Shown here one piece after another: positions 29,523 to 40,110 of a DNA stretch of 64,000 nt; within the stretch, counting starts at the first letter, position 1; the number at the start of each line of letters is the position of its first letter. The translations under genes and the position numbers were made by a program. The notes below the pieces were generated by a model. The model was not told the DNA's origin, did not search any database, and saw only the letters and a program-made list of their open reading frames with translations. The stretch is from Parasphingorhabdus marina DSM 22363 (GTDB lineage: Bacteria > Pseudomonadota > Alphaproteobacteria > Sphingomonadales > Sphingomonadaceae). The stretch is taken from assembly GCF_900128895.1 (NCBI RefSeq), contig NZ_FSQW01000002.1:372001-436000 (forward strand), in the 5' to 3' direction.

Positions 29523-31499
29523 CTATTGCCCCAGTTCCGCGCCATCGGTGGCTGCATTTGCATCTTCGGCTGCCGGCGGCGGCTGACGCCCCTCGGCAAT
29601 CGCCTTTTCCAATTCCAGATTTGCCCGATATTCCGCGAGTTGCCGGTCCATGCGAGTCTTGATGGTACCGCCCCAGGCTTCTTCCAGCGGAGCCAGTCGC
29701 TCCATTGCCTTGTCGCGATCATAGAGAAATGTCATGACATCGCGAGCGACAGGATAGGCCGCGCCGGATCCACCACCATGCTGGATGACGACAGCCGCGG
29801 CATAGCGGGGATTGTCGACCGGTGCGAAACAGACAAACAGTCCGTGATCGCGGAATTTCCAGGGGACATCACGACCCCCGCGGCCGTATTTCAGGCTGAC
29901 CACCTGAGCCGTGCCCGTTTTTCCGCCAAGTTCGATATTCTCGAGGGGCAGCCGCGCTCGACGTGCCGTTCCCGCGCCATTGACGACTTCGCTCATCGCT
30001 GTCCGCACATAAGAGAGATGCTCGGGAGAGATATCCAGCGGCGGGGCAGCGCGCCGGTCCTTGTCGTAAAGCAGGTGCGGTTCCAGTTTGCGTCCGGAAG
30101 CCATGCGGGCCGCCATGACACATAATTGCAGAGGGTTTGACAGAAAAAATCCCTGACCGATGGCGCTGTTTACCGTGTCAAAATCCGCCCACTCGCGGTC
30201 ATGCCGTTTTTTGATCCACTGCGTATCCGGAACAGTGCCATAGCTTTGGGACGCAACGGGCAGATCATATTTGGCGCCCAGACCCAGTTCCCGGGCCATC
30301 AGCGCAATCGTGTCATAACCCACCCGCAAGGCCATTCTGTAGAAATAGGTGTCACAGCTCTGGGCGTTGGCTTTCATCATGTCGACGGTGCCATGATTGC
30401 TGTGGCAATTGAAAAACCGGTTGCCGACGCGCATCCCGCCCCCGCACCGGACGGTTTCTTCCGGGTCGATGCCGCCACGGAGCAATGCCAGAGAGACCAT
30501 GGGCTTGATCGTGGATCCGGGCGGGAAGAGCCCCTTCAGGGCCTTGTCGCGCAGCGGCACATGGTCATCATCCCGCAACATGCCATATTCGGTCTGGCCG
30601 ATCCCGTCGGAAAAGCTGTTTGGGTCGAAGGACGGCATCGACGTCATCGTCAAAATGTCACCGCTCCGGCAGTCCATGACAACAACCGCGCCCGATTCCG
30701 GGCCGAGACGACGAGCGGCATATTCCTGCAAGTCGATGTCGAGTGTCAGTTGCAGGGCCTTGCCCGGGGTGTCGGGTCGGGAATCCAGCTCGCGCACGAT
30801 TTTCCCGCGGGCCGTCACTTCTACCCTTTTGGCGCCGGGTTTGCCCTGAAGCCGGTCCTCGAATGTCTTCTCAAGCCCATCCTTGCCGATCTTGTAGCCC
30901 GGCGTCACCAGGATGGGATCCGGATTTTTTTCGTAATCTTCGGCACTGGCAATTCCGACATAACCAGCCAGGTGACCCACGGCTGCACCGGTCGGATAAA
31001 AGCGCGAAAATCCCTGCCTTGGTGAAACACCGGGGAGGTCCGGCAGGCGCACACTGACGGCTGCAAAATTTTCCCAGTCCAGTCCCGTGGCCACCTGGAC
31101 GGGCTGGAAGCTTGTTGCCTGCTCAAGTTCCTTGTTGATCCGTTCGATGGTTTCCTGATCCAGTGCCAGTAATTCCGCCAGTGTGGCGATCGTCTTTTCC
31201 TTGTCCCGCATGCGGTCTGGAATGATATCAACACGAAAATCGGTCTTGTTGTTTGCAACCGGCTTGCCATTGCGGTCGATCAGCCAGCCGCGCCGGGGCG
31301 GCACGAGGGTCAGATTGACCCGGTTGCTTTCCGAAAGCAGCTGATAGCGTTCGTTTTCAGCCACCGAAATATAGGCCATGCGTCCGGCCAGCAATATTCC
31401 TATGCCCGCCTGCAAACCTCCGATGATTGTTGCCCGACGCGAAAAGGTCAGCGCCTGAACAGCGCTGGAAATGGTCTTGCCGCCCCCAAGACTGCTCAT
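29523..31499 (-). CDS. mrdA: Penicillin-binding protein 2 (transpeptidase)
   Basis: 658 residues. An N-terminal membrane anchor (about 28-46) is followed by the PBP dimerisation domain (PPRRGWLIDRNGKPVANNK). The transpeptidase domain has the active-site serine in PPGSTIKPM, the SCD-like SQSCDTYFY region and KTGTAQV. A Pro/Ala/Glu-rich C-terminal tail (about 620-658) is unstructured. Cross-links the peptidoglycan made by RodA. The start overlaps the mreD stop by 4 bases. Confidence 0.96.
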   Translation of the reverse strand: MSSLGGGKTISSAVQALTFSRRATIIGGLQAGIGILLAGRMAYISVAENERYQLLSESNRVNLTLVPPRRGWLIDRNGKPVANNKTDFRVDIIPDRMRDKEKTIATLAELLALDQETIERINKELEQATSFQPVQVATGLDWENFAAVSVRLPDLPGVSPRQGFSRFYPTGAAVGHLAGYVGIASAEDYEKNPDPILVTPGYKIGKDGLEKTFEDRLQGKPGAKRVEVTARGKIVRELDSRPDTPGKALQLTLDIDLQEYAARRLGPESGAVVVMDCRSGDILTMTSMPSFDPNSFSDGIGQTEYGMLRDDDHVPLRDKALKGLFPPGSTIKPMVSLALLRGGIDPEETVRCGGGMRVGNRFFNCHSNHGTVDMMKANAQSCDTYFYRMALRVGYDTIALMARELGLGAKYDLPVASQSYGTVPDTQWIKKRHDREWADFDTVNSAIGQGFFLSNPLQLCVMAARMASGRKLEPHLLYDKDRRAAPPLDISPEHLSYVRTAMSEVVNGAGTARRARLPLENIELGGKTGTAQVVSLKYGRGGRDVPWKFRDHGLFVCFAPVDNPRYAAAVVIQHGGGSGAAYPVARDVMTFLYDRDKAMERLAPLEEAWGGTIKTRMDRQLAEYRANLELEKAIAEGRQPPPAAEDANAATDGAELGQ

Positions 31500-32011
31500 C
31501 GTGCCACCCGCCAGCTGTCAACAGCGCCGATCAGCCGTGTCACGAAGGGATAGAGCAAAATCGAAAGCAGAATCTGGGGTACGAGAATTTCGAGACGCAA
31601 CAGGTTACTCTGGAAGTCGATGACGAGCATGCCGCATATTAGCACAAAAATGATCGAAAGGGAGGCGATCAGCCAGTCCTGCCAATAGTCCCGGCCAACC
31701 CCGCGATTGTCGAGTGTTTCCAGGGCTATGAATATGAGTGACCACAAAAGGGCCGCACTGCCAAAGGGCTGTCCGCTGAACATGTCATCGACAAGGCCCA
31801 GCGGAAAACCGGCCCATACCGGCCAGTAGCCGGGTCGGATGAGACGCCATGCCAGCAATATGAGCAATCCCATCGGGGGCAGGATCGGATAATCAGTGAT
31901 CAGCGGAAGGGCCGTGATCATCGAGCCCAGAATGACTGTCACCGCCGGAACAACCTTGATCCGCAATTGCGACGGTTGGCGGTTGAGGCGGGATCGGTAA
32001 GCCTTGGCCAT
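31496..32011 (-). CDS. mreD: Rod shape-determining protein MreD
   Basis: 171 residues with five to six hydrophobic helices and little else conserved, as usual for MreD; helix 2 holds PILPPMGLLILLAWRLIRPG and helix 3 follows with GFPLGLVDDMFSGQPFGS, a recognisable MreD block. Links MreC to the RodA/PBP2 pair. Position between mreC (1-base overlap) and mrdA (4-base overlap) settles the identity. Confidence 0.93.
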   Translation of the reverse strand: MAKAYRSRLNRQPSQLRIKVVPAVTVILGSMITALPLITDYPILPPMGLLILLAWRLIRPGYWPVWAGFPLGLVDDMFSGQPFGSAALLWSLIFIALETLDNRGVGRDYWQDWLIASLSIIFVLICGMLVIDFQSNLLRLEILVPQILLSILLYPFVTRLIGAVDSWRVAR

Positions 32012-32919
32012 CAGTCCCCGCCCGCTGCATCACCGGCCAGTCTGTCCGCTTCATCCTGTTCAGCCTGGCGAACGGTCTCTGCCTGAAAAATCGGTTGCAC
32101 GATGACGTGACTGGCCTTGGCAGGGTTTGCCAATATTCTTGCGATGGCGCCGGTGTCACTTTGACGGATAACAACGGCTACCGGAATGCCGGGACTGTAC
32201 AACCCGCCGCTGCCGGAAGTGATCAGCAGGTCACCGCCTTTGAACGGATTGGTCCCCAGATTGATCGGTTTGACTTCAACGGTCCCGTCACCAAGTCCTG
32301 TGGCAAAGGCGGGCAGTTCATCGCTTGCCCGCTTGACCGGAGTGACATTTTGGCCATCGGAAACCAGCAGGATCCGGGCGGTCGTTGGTCCGGTCTCCAG
32401 CACCCGTCCAACCAGCCCTTCCGGGGCCCGCACCGGTTGCCCGGCCTCCACCCCGCTCGTATTCCCCACGCCGAGAGTTGCGATTCGGCGGGAGCTCGAG
32501 GAAGTGGAGCTAATCAGCCGGGCCATGGCCACGGCTTCCGGCACCTCCTCGTTGAGATCGAGCAGCCGTTTGAGCCTTTCATTTTCCTGCTTTAACGCAC
32601 GTGCTTCCAGAATCTCGATCCGGTAGCTATCCAGCTCCCGCTGCATTTCGGCATTTTTCGATGCCGCCGCAAAATAGGCGGAAACTTCTTCGCCGAATTC
32701 TCCGGTTGCGCCCCCCACTTCGCTGAGGGTTTTGCTCACTGGTGCGGTGGCTTCCGCACCTATGGTTCGCAGAACCGCAAAGCCGCGCGGATCAAGAATG
32801 GAAATGGCCAGCAAGAGAAGCCCGATAACCGCGCCCAATATGCCCAGCAAATAGCTCGCGAAAATGCTGTATTGCGCGCGCTTGGAAAATCCTGGGCGCC
32901 GATGTTTTGGCGCGGCCAT
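32011..32919 (-). CDS. mreC: Rod shape-determining protein MreC
   Basis: 302 residues. One membrane helix (about 22-45), then a periplasmic coiled coil (ENERLKRLLDLNEEV, about 110-125) and the two beta domains with LGVGNTSGVEAGQPV, LVGRVLETGPTTARILL and ITSGSGGLYSPGIPVA. Scaffolds the elongasome on the outer face of the inner membrane. Follows mreB by 56 bases. Confidence 0.95.
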   Translation of the reverse strand: MAAPKHRRPGFSKRAQYSIFASYLLGILGAVIGLLLLAISILDPRGFAVLRTIGAEATAPVSKTLSEVGGATGEFGEEVSAYFAAASKNAEMQRELDSYRIEILEARALKQENERLKRLLDLNEEVPEAVAMARLISSTSSSSRRIATLGVGNTSGVEAGQPVRAPEGLVGRVLETGPTTARILLVSDGQNVTPVKRASDELPAFATGLGDGTVEVKPINLGTNPFKGGDLLITSGSGGLYSPGIPVAVVIRQSDTGAIARILANPAKASHVIVQPIFQAETVRQAEQDEADRLAGDAAGGD

Positions 32920-32975
32920 GCCCGTCTATCCTTTCATTACCGTCTCAGGTTGACCCAAAATCATCAAAATTTCGT

Positions 32976-34034
<1,059 letters not shown>

Positions 34035-34178
34035 TTATAGTTGCAGCAGATGCCGCGGCTTATCACTACAGCGCTTCTTTTGCTGAACGGGGGCTGAAAA
34101 CAACTGTAATGTCTTTCAGTATTTTCCCCCGAAAATCAAGGCTCGCCTGGGCAAGTCGCTTGGGCTAGGAATGACGTC

Positions 34179-36014
34179 ATGTCAATAAGAAGACTCCCCG
34201 ACAGCCTGATCAATCGCATTGCCGCTGGTGAAGTGGTCGAGCGTCCGGCCAGCGCGTTGAAGGAGCTGGTGGAAAACGCGATCGATGCCGGATCGACACA
34301 GATTGATGTCAGGCTGGAGCAGGGCGGGCTTGCGCTGGTCGAGGTGGCGGACAACGGGTGCGGCATGAGCCGGGCAGATATTGGGCTGGCACTTGAGCGC
34401 CATGCAACATCGAAATTGCCCGATGAAGCCATTGAACTGGTCACAACCATGGGCTTTCGCGGGGAAGCCCTGCCGTCGATTGCCAGTGTCGCGAAGCTGG
34501 CAATCGAAAGCCGCGAAAAGACTGGTGATGGCTGGTTCAGGGTCGTTGATCATGGCGAACTGATACATGACGGCCCAGCGGCCATTCCTCCCGGCACCAG
34601 AGTGCGTGTCGAGGAGCTGTTCGCCAAGGTTCCGGCACGCCGCAAGTTTCTGCGCACCGCCCGCAGCGAATATGCCGCCTGTGTCGACGTCGTGCGTCGT
34701 CTCGCCATGGCTCGCCCGGACATTGGATTCACGGTGGAGCACGCCGGACGCAAGCCGATTGCCGTCCAGGCCGGTGATACCGGACCGGACCGCGTCGCCG
34801 CCCTGACCAGCCGCGAGCTTGCTGCCAACAGCGTTGGTGTCGATTTGCAACGCGAGGATGTACGACTGACGGGCGTCGCCGGACTTCCGACCTACAACCG
34901 CGGTGTGGCCGATCATCAGTTTCTTTTCGTCAACGGACGTCCGGTAAAGGACCGGCTGCTGACGGGTGCCGTCCGGGGCGCATATGCCGAAATGCTGGCG
35001 CGAGATCGTCATCCGGTCGTCGCCCTGTTTGTCGACATGCCGCCGGAACAGGTCGATGTGAATGTGCACCCTGCGAAAACTGAGGTCCGGTTTCGCGAAC
35101 CGTCCATGATCAGAGGCATGATTGTCAGCGGTCTTCGCCGGGCCCTGGACGAAGGCGGATTTCGTGCCGTGCAACGCCCGGCGGAATCCGCTCTCGCACA
35201 TTGGCAGACGGAACCGCCGGCTCCCGATCCCCAGGCAAGTATCTTCGCCCGGCAGACGGCTCCCTCCGCACATGCCAGGATCCAGACCCAGCCATATCCG
35301 GCGACCTCCGCTGATGGGCTGACTTCCCTGCTTGATGGAAAATCAGATTATGTCGATGCGGCAGGTGCTGAGGATCTCGCTCCGCTGATGGGCCGGGCCG
35401 AGGAAGCGACCGAAGCGGTCCCCGAAGCGACGGACCACCCGCTCGGCGTTGCGCGCGGACAGGTCGCCAAAACATATATAGTGGCAGAAGCCGAAGATGG
35501 TCTCGTTATCGTTGATCAGCATGCCGCACATGAGCGTCTGGTGCTGGAACGGATGCGCAAAGCGGTTGAAGGGGGGAGGGTGGCCGCACAGGCATTATTG
35601 ATGCCCGAGGTCGTGGAACTGGATGAAAATGCCTGCGATCGTCTGGAAAGCCGGTTGGAAGAGCTGACCGGTTTTGGCCTTGAGCTGGAACGCTTTGGAC
35701 CGTCAGCCATATTGGTGCGTGCGACACCAGCCATGCTCGGGTCCGGTGATGTTCGCGGTCTGGTTACGGACCTGGCCGATGAACTGGGCGCTTTCGATGA
35801 AGCGTTGAGCCTGAAGGAACGTATAGATCATGTCGCTTCGACAATGGCCTGTCACGGATCGGTCCGGGCAGGGCGGGTGCTCAATGTGCCGGAAATGAAT
35901 GCCTTGTTGCGAGAGATGGAAGTGACGCCGCATTCCGGTCAGTGCAACCACGGCCGGCCAACCTGGGTCAAGCTCGCGCATGTAGATATCGAAAAGCTTT
36001 TTGGCAGGAAATAG
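34179..36014 (+). CDS. mutL: DNA mismatch repair protein MutL (endonuclease type)
   Basis: 611 residues. The GHKL ATPase domain has ELVENAIDAGSTQIDV, DNGCGM and GFRGEALPSIASV. The C-terminal domain keeps the nicking-endonuclease motif DQHAAHERLVLE and the zinc-linked ACHGSVR and CNHGRP motifs, so this is the Dam/MutH-independent type that nicks DNA itself. A Pro-rich linker (about 330-410) separates the halves. ATG at 34179 is preceded by GCTAGGA. Confidence 0.96.
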   Translation: MSIRRLPDSLINRIAAGEVVERPASALKELVENAIDAGSTQIDVRLEQGGLALVEVADNGCGMSRADIGLALERHATSKLPDEAIELVTTMGFRGEALPSIASVAKLAIESREKTGDGWFRVVDHGELIHDGPAAIPPGTRVRVEELFAKVPARRKFLRTARSEYAACVDVVRRLAMARPDIGFTVEHAGRKPIAVQAGDTGPDRVAALTSRELAANSVGVDLQREDVRLTGVAGLPTYNRGVADHQFLFVNGRPVKDRLLTGAVRGAYAEMLARDRHPVVALFVDMPPEQVDVNVHPAKTEVRFREPSMIRGMIVSGLRRALDEGGFRAVQRPAESALAHWQTEPPAPDPQASIFARQTAPSAHARIQTQPYPATSADGLTSLLDGKSDYVDAAGAEDLAPLMGRAEEATEAVPEATDHPLGVARGQVAKTYIVAEAEDGLVIVDQHAAHERLVLERMRKAVEGGRVAAQALLMPEVVELDENACDRLESRLEELTGFGLELERFGPSAILVRATPAMLGSGDVRGLVTDLADELGAFDEALSLKERIDHVASTMACHGSVRAGRVLNVPEMNALLREMEVTPHSGQCNHGRPTWVKLAHVDIEKLFGRK

Positions 36015-36015
36015 G

Positions 36016-36085
36016 ATGACCTGCTGGGCGTAGAGAAATAGCGGAAGGGAAAGCATCTCTGCCGCCCCTTCCGCCACCGGGTCAT
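36016..36085. terminator. Nested hairpin between mutL and the UrcA-family gene
   Basis: An inner stem GCGGAAGGG (36041-36049) with CCCTTCCGC (36066-36074) sits within an outer stem ATGACC (36016-36021) with GGTCAT (36080-36085). It lies exactly in the space between two convergent stop codons. There is no U-run on either strand, so factor-independent termination is doubtful; it may act as a barrier or simply be an RNA 3' end structure. Confidence 0.4.
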
Positions 36086-36426
36086 TGCAGGCCACCCGCA
36101 GCGTTGCTGGCCAGCCGTCCGGAACGGGTACCGGAATAGATGGCGGTCAGCACCGGGTGATCAATCTTGCCAACGAGCTGTGCTGTCAGATCGTTACGGC
36201 ATTCCCGCCGACTGCGCGGCGAGGACGCGACGCTGATCTTGCGGCAGGCGCGGCGAACTTTCCGATTGATGCGCTGTGACACGCGCTCAACCCCGGCCTG
36301 GGTCGAAAGTTCGCTCGCCATATAGCGGACCTCGACGGTTTCCGCCTTTGCCGAACCGGCTCCTGCCATCAGCATGAGAGCAGCAGTTCCGGCGGCAAGA
36401 ATGTTGGTTTTCATTTTGGTGGACAT
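36082..36426 (-). CDS. UrcA-family secreted protein
   Basis: 114 residues from the ATG at 36426, which has a good AAGGAG 8 bases upstream. The signal peptide (about residues 1-26) ends GSAKA before ETVEV. The mature part carries the UrcA signature: VRYMASELSTQAGVERV, INRKVRRACRK and SRRECRNDLTAQLV, with two cysteines likely forming a disulfide. UrcA proteins are small periplasmic proteins of unknown role, common in alphaproteobacteria. Divergent from a winged-helix regulator, with 211 bases between, so the regulator may control it. Confidence 0.85.
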   Translation of the reverse strand: MSTKMKTNILAAGTAALMLMAGAGSAKAETVEVRYMASELSTQAGVERVSQRINRKVRRACRKISVASSPRSRRECRNDLTAQLVGKIDHPVLTAIYSGTRSGRLASNAAGGLQ

Positions 36427-36637
36427 CTTGTTTCTCCTTTCGGGTTCACGACGACATTGTCGATGGCCAGAGAGATACGGACGATCCGCACCAACATCCT
36501 GCGAGCAATCTGGAAAGAATCCGGAGAAGGCGAATTCCAGAATTTTCCCATAATTGGCGGAATATGTGTACAATAGGCTTGGCGCCGGATGGCTGTGACA
36601 GAGCGGTTCCGGGCATCATCTTGAGGCAACAGGAAAA

Positions 36638-38245
36638 GTGGATCTCTTGACTGGCAAGCTGCACGAAGGCGAACATCAGCAGATTCAGTTTGGTGATTTT
36701 GTTCTGGATAGCCGGGACGAGCGGCTGTTTGGACGAAACGGATCAATTGCAATTGGCCGAAAGGCATTTGGCGTTCTTTCGGTTCTGATCGCCAATCAGG
36801 GCCTTCTGGTCACGAAGGAAGAGCTGTTCGCAAAGGTGTGGCAGGACACAATTGTTTCAGATTCTGCGCTCACCTCCGTGATCAAGGAAATTCGTCTGGC
36901 CCTGGCAGACAAGCGAGGCAGGAACGGACTGATAGAAACCGTATATGGCCGGGGATACCGTTTCACTGGCAAAGCCCGTTCGATCAGGCACCAGAAGCCC
37001 AATTCAGATGCGATCCCCGGGAGAAATGAACCGGTAATCTCGCTGGTAGCCGGAAAACCGCCTCATCTATATGTGCCCGGATTTGATATCAGCGCCATGA
37101 CGGACAATAAGCCCGCTTTTGCGGTCATGCTGCGAGAACAGGTATTGTTTGCCCTGACCCGATTTCGCGATATCAGCCTGGTGTCGGAGGAAAATCATCA
37201 CCCGGGTGATGCATCGGGCAATGGTGGCCCCCGAGACTATCGGCTCGAAGTCACGGTTTTCGGTGAAAGCCCGGACCTGCGGGTGTCATTGCGAGTCTCT
37301 CGTATCGGTGATCAGAGCATAATCTGGACCGACATGGCCCAGATGCCGGCTTCAGATGCACAGCCGCTTGTGGGGTTGCTGGTCAACCGCATCGTGACCG
37401 CGGTGATTCCGCAGATCGAGAGTGATCTTGTAACCCGCGCTCCCGACAGACCGGCGGATATATATGATCAATATTACCGCACCGTTCGGGACTATAGCGA
37501 CCTGCAGAACGCATCTGATGTCGATGCCGCCATTGCCGCCTGGACAAGCATGGTCGAGCATCATCCCGAATTCGCGCCGGCCTATGCGCGGTTGATCCGG
37601 CTGCTTAATACCGATGGTGCCTATGTGGCGCTGGGCAAAACCGGCATTGCGGAACGCACACTTGCCCGAAAGCTTGCGCACAAGGCCTTTCGCCTGGATC
37701 CGGTCAACGCGCATTTCCACGTGTTACTGGGGTGGAGTTATTTGTGGAGCAAGGAACCTGACAAGGCCGAGCGACACTTTGACGAGGCCGCAGCTCTCAA
37801 CCCCTATAACGCGGTCAGGCTTCTCGAAGCGGCAACCGGAATGATGTTTATCGGCAATCTGGAAAAGGCCGGAACAATATTGGCCAGCAGCGCTGCCCTG
37901 ACACCTTTCGCCACGGACGCCTTGCTCGAAGACCAGGGACTTCTGCATTTTCTCGCCGGCGATTATGGCGATGCCGAGAAATGCCTGTCGCTGATTGAGC
38001 AGCCGACCATTTCGGTGCTCCTGTACCGGCTGCTGGCAAGCTCGGCAGCAGATTCGGCAGAACGCAGTAAATTTGCGAAGACTTTCCTGGAGCGGGTGCG
38101 TGACAGCTGGCACGATGAGACGTTGCCGGAAGTGGCGCAAATACTGGACTGGACCATGTTGCACCACCCGTTTCAAGACAGCGCCGTACGGGATCAGGTT
38201 TCACGACTATTACAGGATGTTCTGGTTGGTGACCCCGAAATTTGA
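36638..38245 (+). CDS. Winged-helix (OmpR/CadC-type) regulator with TPR-like C-terminus
   Basis: 535 residues, GTG start after AGGAAAAG. Residues ~15-110 are a transcriptional-regulator C-terminal winged helix (LLVTKEELFAKVWQDTIV, IETVYGRGYRFTGKA). There is no receiver domain and no membrane helix, unlike CadC. Residues ~140-280 look like the alpha/beta domain (LRVSLRVSRIGDQSIIW) often found in HilA/adenylate-cyclase-like regulators. Residues ~290-500 are TPR-like repeats (FRLDPVNAHFHVLLGWSYLW, AERHFDEAAALNPYNAV). The signal is unknown. It converges on tfuA, overlapping it by 36 bases, and is divergent from the UrcA gene; either could be a target. Confidence 0.85.
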   Translation: MDLLTGKLHEGEHQQIQFGDFVLDSRDERLFGRNGSIAIGRKAFGVLSVLIANQGLLVTKEELFAKVWQDTIVSDSALTSVIKEIRLALADKRGRNGLIETVYGRGYRFTGKARSIRHQKPNSDAIPGRNEPVISLVAGKPPHLYVPGFDISAMTDNKPAFAVMLREQVLFALTRFRDISLVSEENHHPGDASGNGGPRDYRLEVTVFGESPDLRVSLRVSRIGDQSIIWTDMAQMPASDAQPLVGLLVNRIVTAVIPQIESDLVTRAPDRPADIYDQYYRTVRDYSDLQNASDVDAAIAAWTSMVEHHPEFAPAYARLIRLLNTDGAYVALGKTGIAERTLARKLAHKAFRLDPVNAHFHVLLGWSYLWSKEPDKAERHFDEAAALNPYNAVRLLEAATGMMFIGNLEKAGTILASSAALTPFATDALLEDQGLLHFLAGDYGDAEKCLSLIEQPTISVLLYRLLASSAADSAERSKFAKTFLERVRDSWHDETLPEVAQILDWTMLHHPFQDSAVRDQVSRLLQDVLVGDPEI

Positions 38246-38965
38246 TCTTGCCAGATCAATTCCGGAAGCAGTCGCAAAGTTCCGCAGGAAGGGCGTGTCG
38301 ACATATTCCGGGCGGATATTCGGTTCGTCCCTGCAGCTGGTCAGCAACGAGAGGCAGGCGAGGGCATCTTCCCTTTTTTGGGAGCGCCAACGCCCAGCAC
38401 GCCATGTCCGAAATGATTCCAGGATGTTGTTGCCAAGCGCACTGGCGCTTTCAATCCTCGCCCAGTCGCGATCCTGATAGAATATCCCGGCACCGGCACG
38501 GAGGAGACGGCCCGCCTGTCTGGCGCTCAACGCTTTCTCGCGCACGGCATGTTGCAGTCCGAAGATCAAATCTGCCAAGGCCAGAGTCAATGGCTGGCAA
38601 TCCATTTCCGCGGGGGCATGGCGAAGCGCAACCCAGTCGTCTCTTGTGAAAACTCCCCTGGCAAAAGCGCAATAGATCCGACCGACTCCTGTCATGCCAT
38701 ATCTGGCCATTTCGGCGGCCCGCAGGGCGCCCATGCTGGATGCGCCAAAGACGGCAATATGGCTGGCGAGCAGCAACAAAATCTCCTTGTGCCGAACGGC
38801 AGGCGCAGATTCGAACACTCCGTCGATCAGGCAGACACGGTCACCGGCCCGCAAATCCAGCTGCAACAGATCACCACCTTTTGCCGGCGGATGCCATCTG
38901 GTGTCAGCCAGGGGAGGGCGCGCAATTCCCGCAAGCGATGGTCCGGCAAATATATGGTCTGTCAT
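38210..38965 (-). CDS. TfuA-like protein, partner of YcaO
   Basis: 251 residues. The TfuA core is clear: IDGVFESAPAVRHKEIL (47-63), FGASSMGALRAAEMARYG (73-90), MTGVGRIYCAF (91-101) and a degenerate form of the usual DDEVAxxHxPAE as RDDWVALRHAPAE. TfuA proteins occur almost only beside YcaO proteins; in trifolitoxin, thioviridamide-type peptides and methanogen McrA the pair is implicated in peptide-backbone thioamidation or azoline formation, with TfuA proposed to deliver sulfur. The start overlaps the ycaO stop by 4 bases. Its 3' end overlaps the regulator gene on the other strand by 36 bases. Confidence 0.9.
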   Translation of the reverse strand: MTDHIFAGPSLAGIARPPLADTRWHPPAKGGDLLQLDLRAGDRVCLIDGVFESAPAVRHKEILLLLASHIAVFGASSMGALRAAEMARYGMTGVGRIYCAFARGVFTRDDWVALRHAPAEMDCQPLTLALADLIFGLQHAVREKALSARQAGRLLRAGAGIFYQDRDWARIESASALGNNILESFRTWRAGRWRSQKREDALACLSLLTSCRDEPNIRPEYVDTPFLRNFATASGIDLARSNFGVTNQNIL

Positions 38966-40110
38966 GTGACCATCTTCCGCTTGCGCCTGAGGGAACCAAG
39001 ACCGGGAATGATGACTTTTACCACTTTCCAGAAATCCTTGTCCCCCGTGAGGCGGCGTATCAGCACGCGCTCAAAACCGGCATCTGCCAGTCGGTCAGCC
39101 ATGGTTTGCCAGGTCCCGCTGCATGCCTTTGTTGTGGACCAGGACTTGCCGCACCAGCCAGGCGGAATCGGGGGACAGGAGCCCGTCGCCCGATCAGCGA
39201 CATATTCCGAGGGCGTGATGTCGTCGCGTGCACCGGCGATCAAGGTCAGTCGTGACTGTACAGCTTCGGCGAAGGCGGCAAACAGCGCGCTCTCCGGTTC
39301 CGGGGACGAGGCTGATCCATAGGTCGAAAGCGAAAATGGCTCAGCCGGGATTGTGGGCTCAACAGTGCAGACAATTGTGGGGATCCCGATGACGGCGGGG
39401 ATCGAGAAAATCCGCAGGCGGATTTGCAGGTCGGCGAGAGCACCAGCCCAGGGAGTATTCCAGGCTGGTGGAAGTGTTTCCAGCTCTATTTCCCGGGCTG
39501 GCCGGAGGGATGGCGCCGTGCGCAACCAGCTGCCGACAGCATCGCGCTCAAGGCATTCGTACAAGGCTTTGGCAATGGCCTGATCCCAGCTGGTTCCGGC
39601 ACCCAGTCCCATGCTGCTGCGGTCCAGAGCCGGATCGGCATCCAGACAATAGTCGAGGGACACACAGGCATGCGGGACATACGCCGCTGCACCGCTCCGC
39701 AGGTCGTGCGTCCGAGTCCAGTCCTGAATTCGCTGTGGATCGGGCTTTTTCTTGTCACTGCTACGCAGATTTTCGAGATTTTCTGCGATTGCCTGGTGCC
39801 GGAGTTCGGCATGACTGATCCGGAAAACGTCCGGTCCCAAACTTTCTGCTGCGTGGCTTTCGGCAGCCTCTCCGAGTGCCGACCATTGCGCCAGTTCATC
39901 GGTCGCACCCTTGCCCTGATGCACGCTGAGGGCCCGTCCGAGCGGGCGGACCGCCTGCCAGACCGGCAAGCCGATCCTGTCCAGTCCCGTGATATTGGCA
40001 AGCCGGGTGACACCGTTCTCGGGTCCGAGCCTTCGCGCTGTGGCAAGCGCATCGCCGGGGGGAATGCGAGGTCTCGCGACCGTCGTGTCCGGCGGAATAT
40101 TAGCCTCCAC
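38962..40110 (-). CDS. YcaO-domain protein, TfuA-associated
   Basis: 382 residues, GTG start overlapping the upstream stop by 11 bases. YcaO proteins activate a peptide amide oxygen with ATP. Recognisable blocks are GVTRLANITGLDRIGLPVWQ (33-52), SVHQGKG (62-68), a LGEAAESHAAES helix (79-90), the second helix SWDQAIAKALYECLERDA (174-191) and the late HACVSLDYCLD (147-156). The long N-terminal partner-binding domain of azoline cyclodehydratases is missing, as is typical of stand-alone YcaO that pair with TfuA. With TfuA encoded next, thioamidation (Gly or other backbone amide) is more likely than heterocycle formation, but the substrate is not known. A region near residues 226-300 (LADLQIRLRIFSIPAVIGIP) is well formed, so the protein looks intact. 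Confidence 0.9.
   Translation of the reverse strand: MEANIPPDTTVARPRIPPGDALATARRLGPENGVTRLANITGLDRIGLPVWQAVRPLGRALSVHQGKGATDELAQWSALGEAAESHAAESLGPDVFRISHAELRHQAIAENLENLRSSDKKKPDPQRIQDWTRTHDLRSGAAAYVPHACVSLDYCLDADPALDRSSMGLGAGTSWDQAIAKALYECLERDAVGSWLRTAPSLRPAREIELETLPPAWNTPWAGALADLQIRLRIFSIPAVIGIPTIVCTVEPTIPAEPFSLSTYGSASSPEPESALFAAFAEAVQSRLTLIAGARDDITPSEYVADRATGSCPPIPPGWCGKSWSTTKACSGTWQTMADRLADAGFERVLIRRLTGDKDFWKVVKVIIPGLGSLRRKRKMVT

Noticed and set aside
34089-34130. G-run/C-run hairpin GGGGGCTGAAA ... TTTCAG ... CCCCC upstream of mutL
   Set aside because: The arms are interrupted and the spacing irregular; not strong enough to call regulatory.
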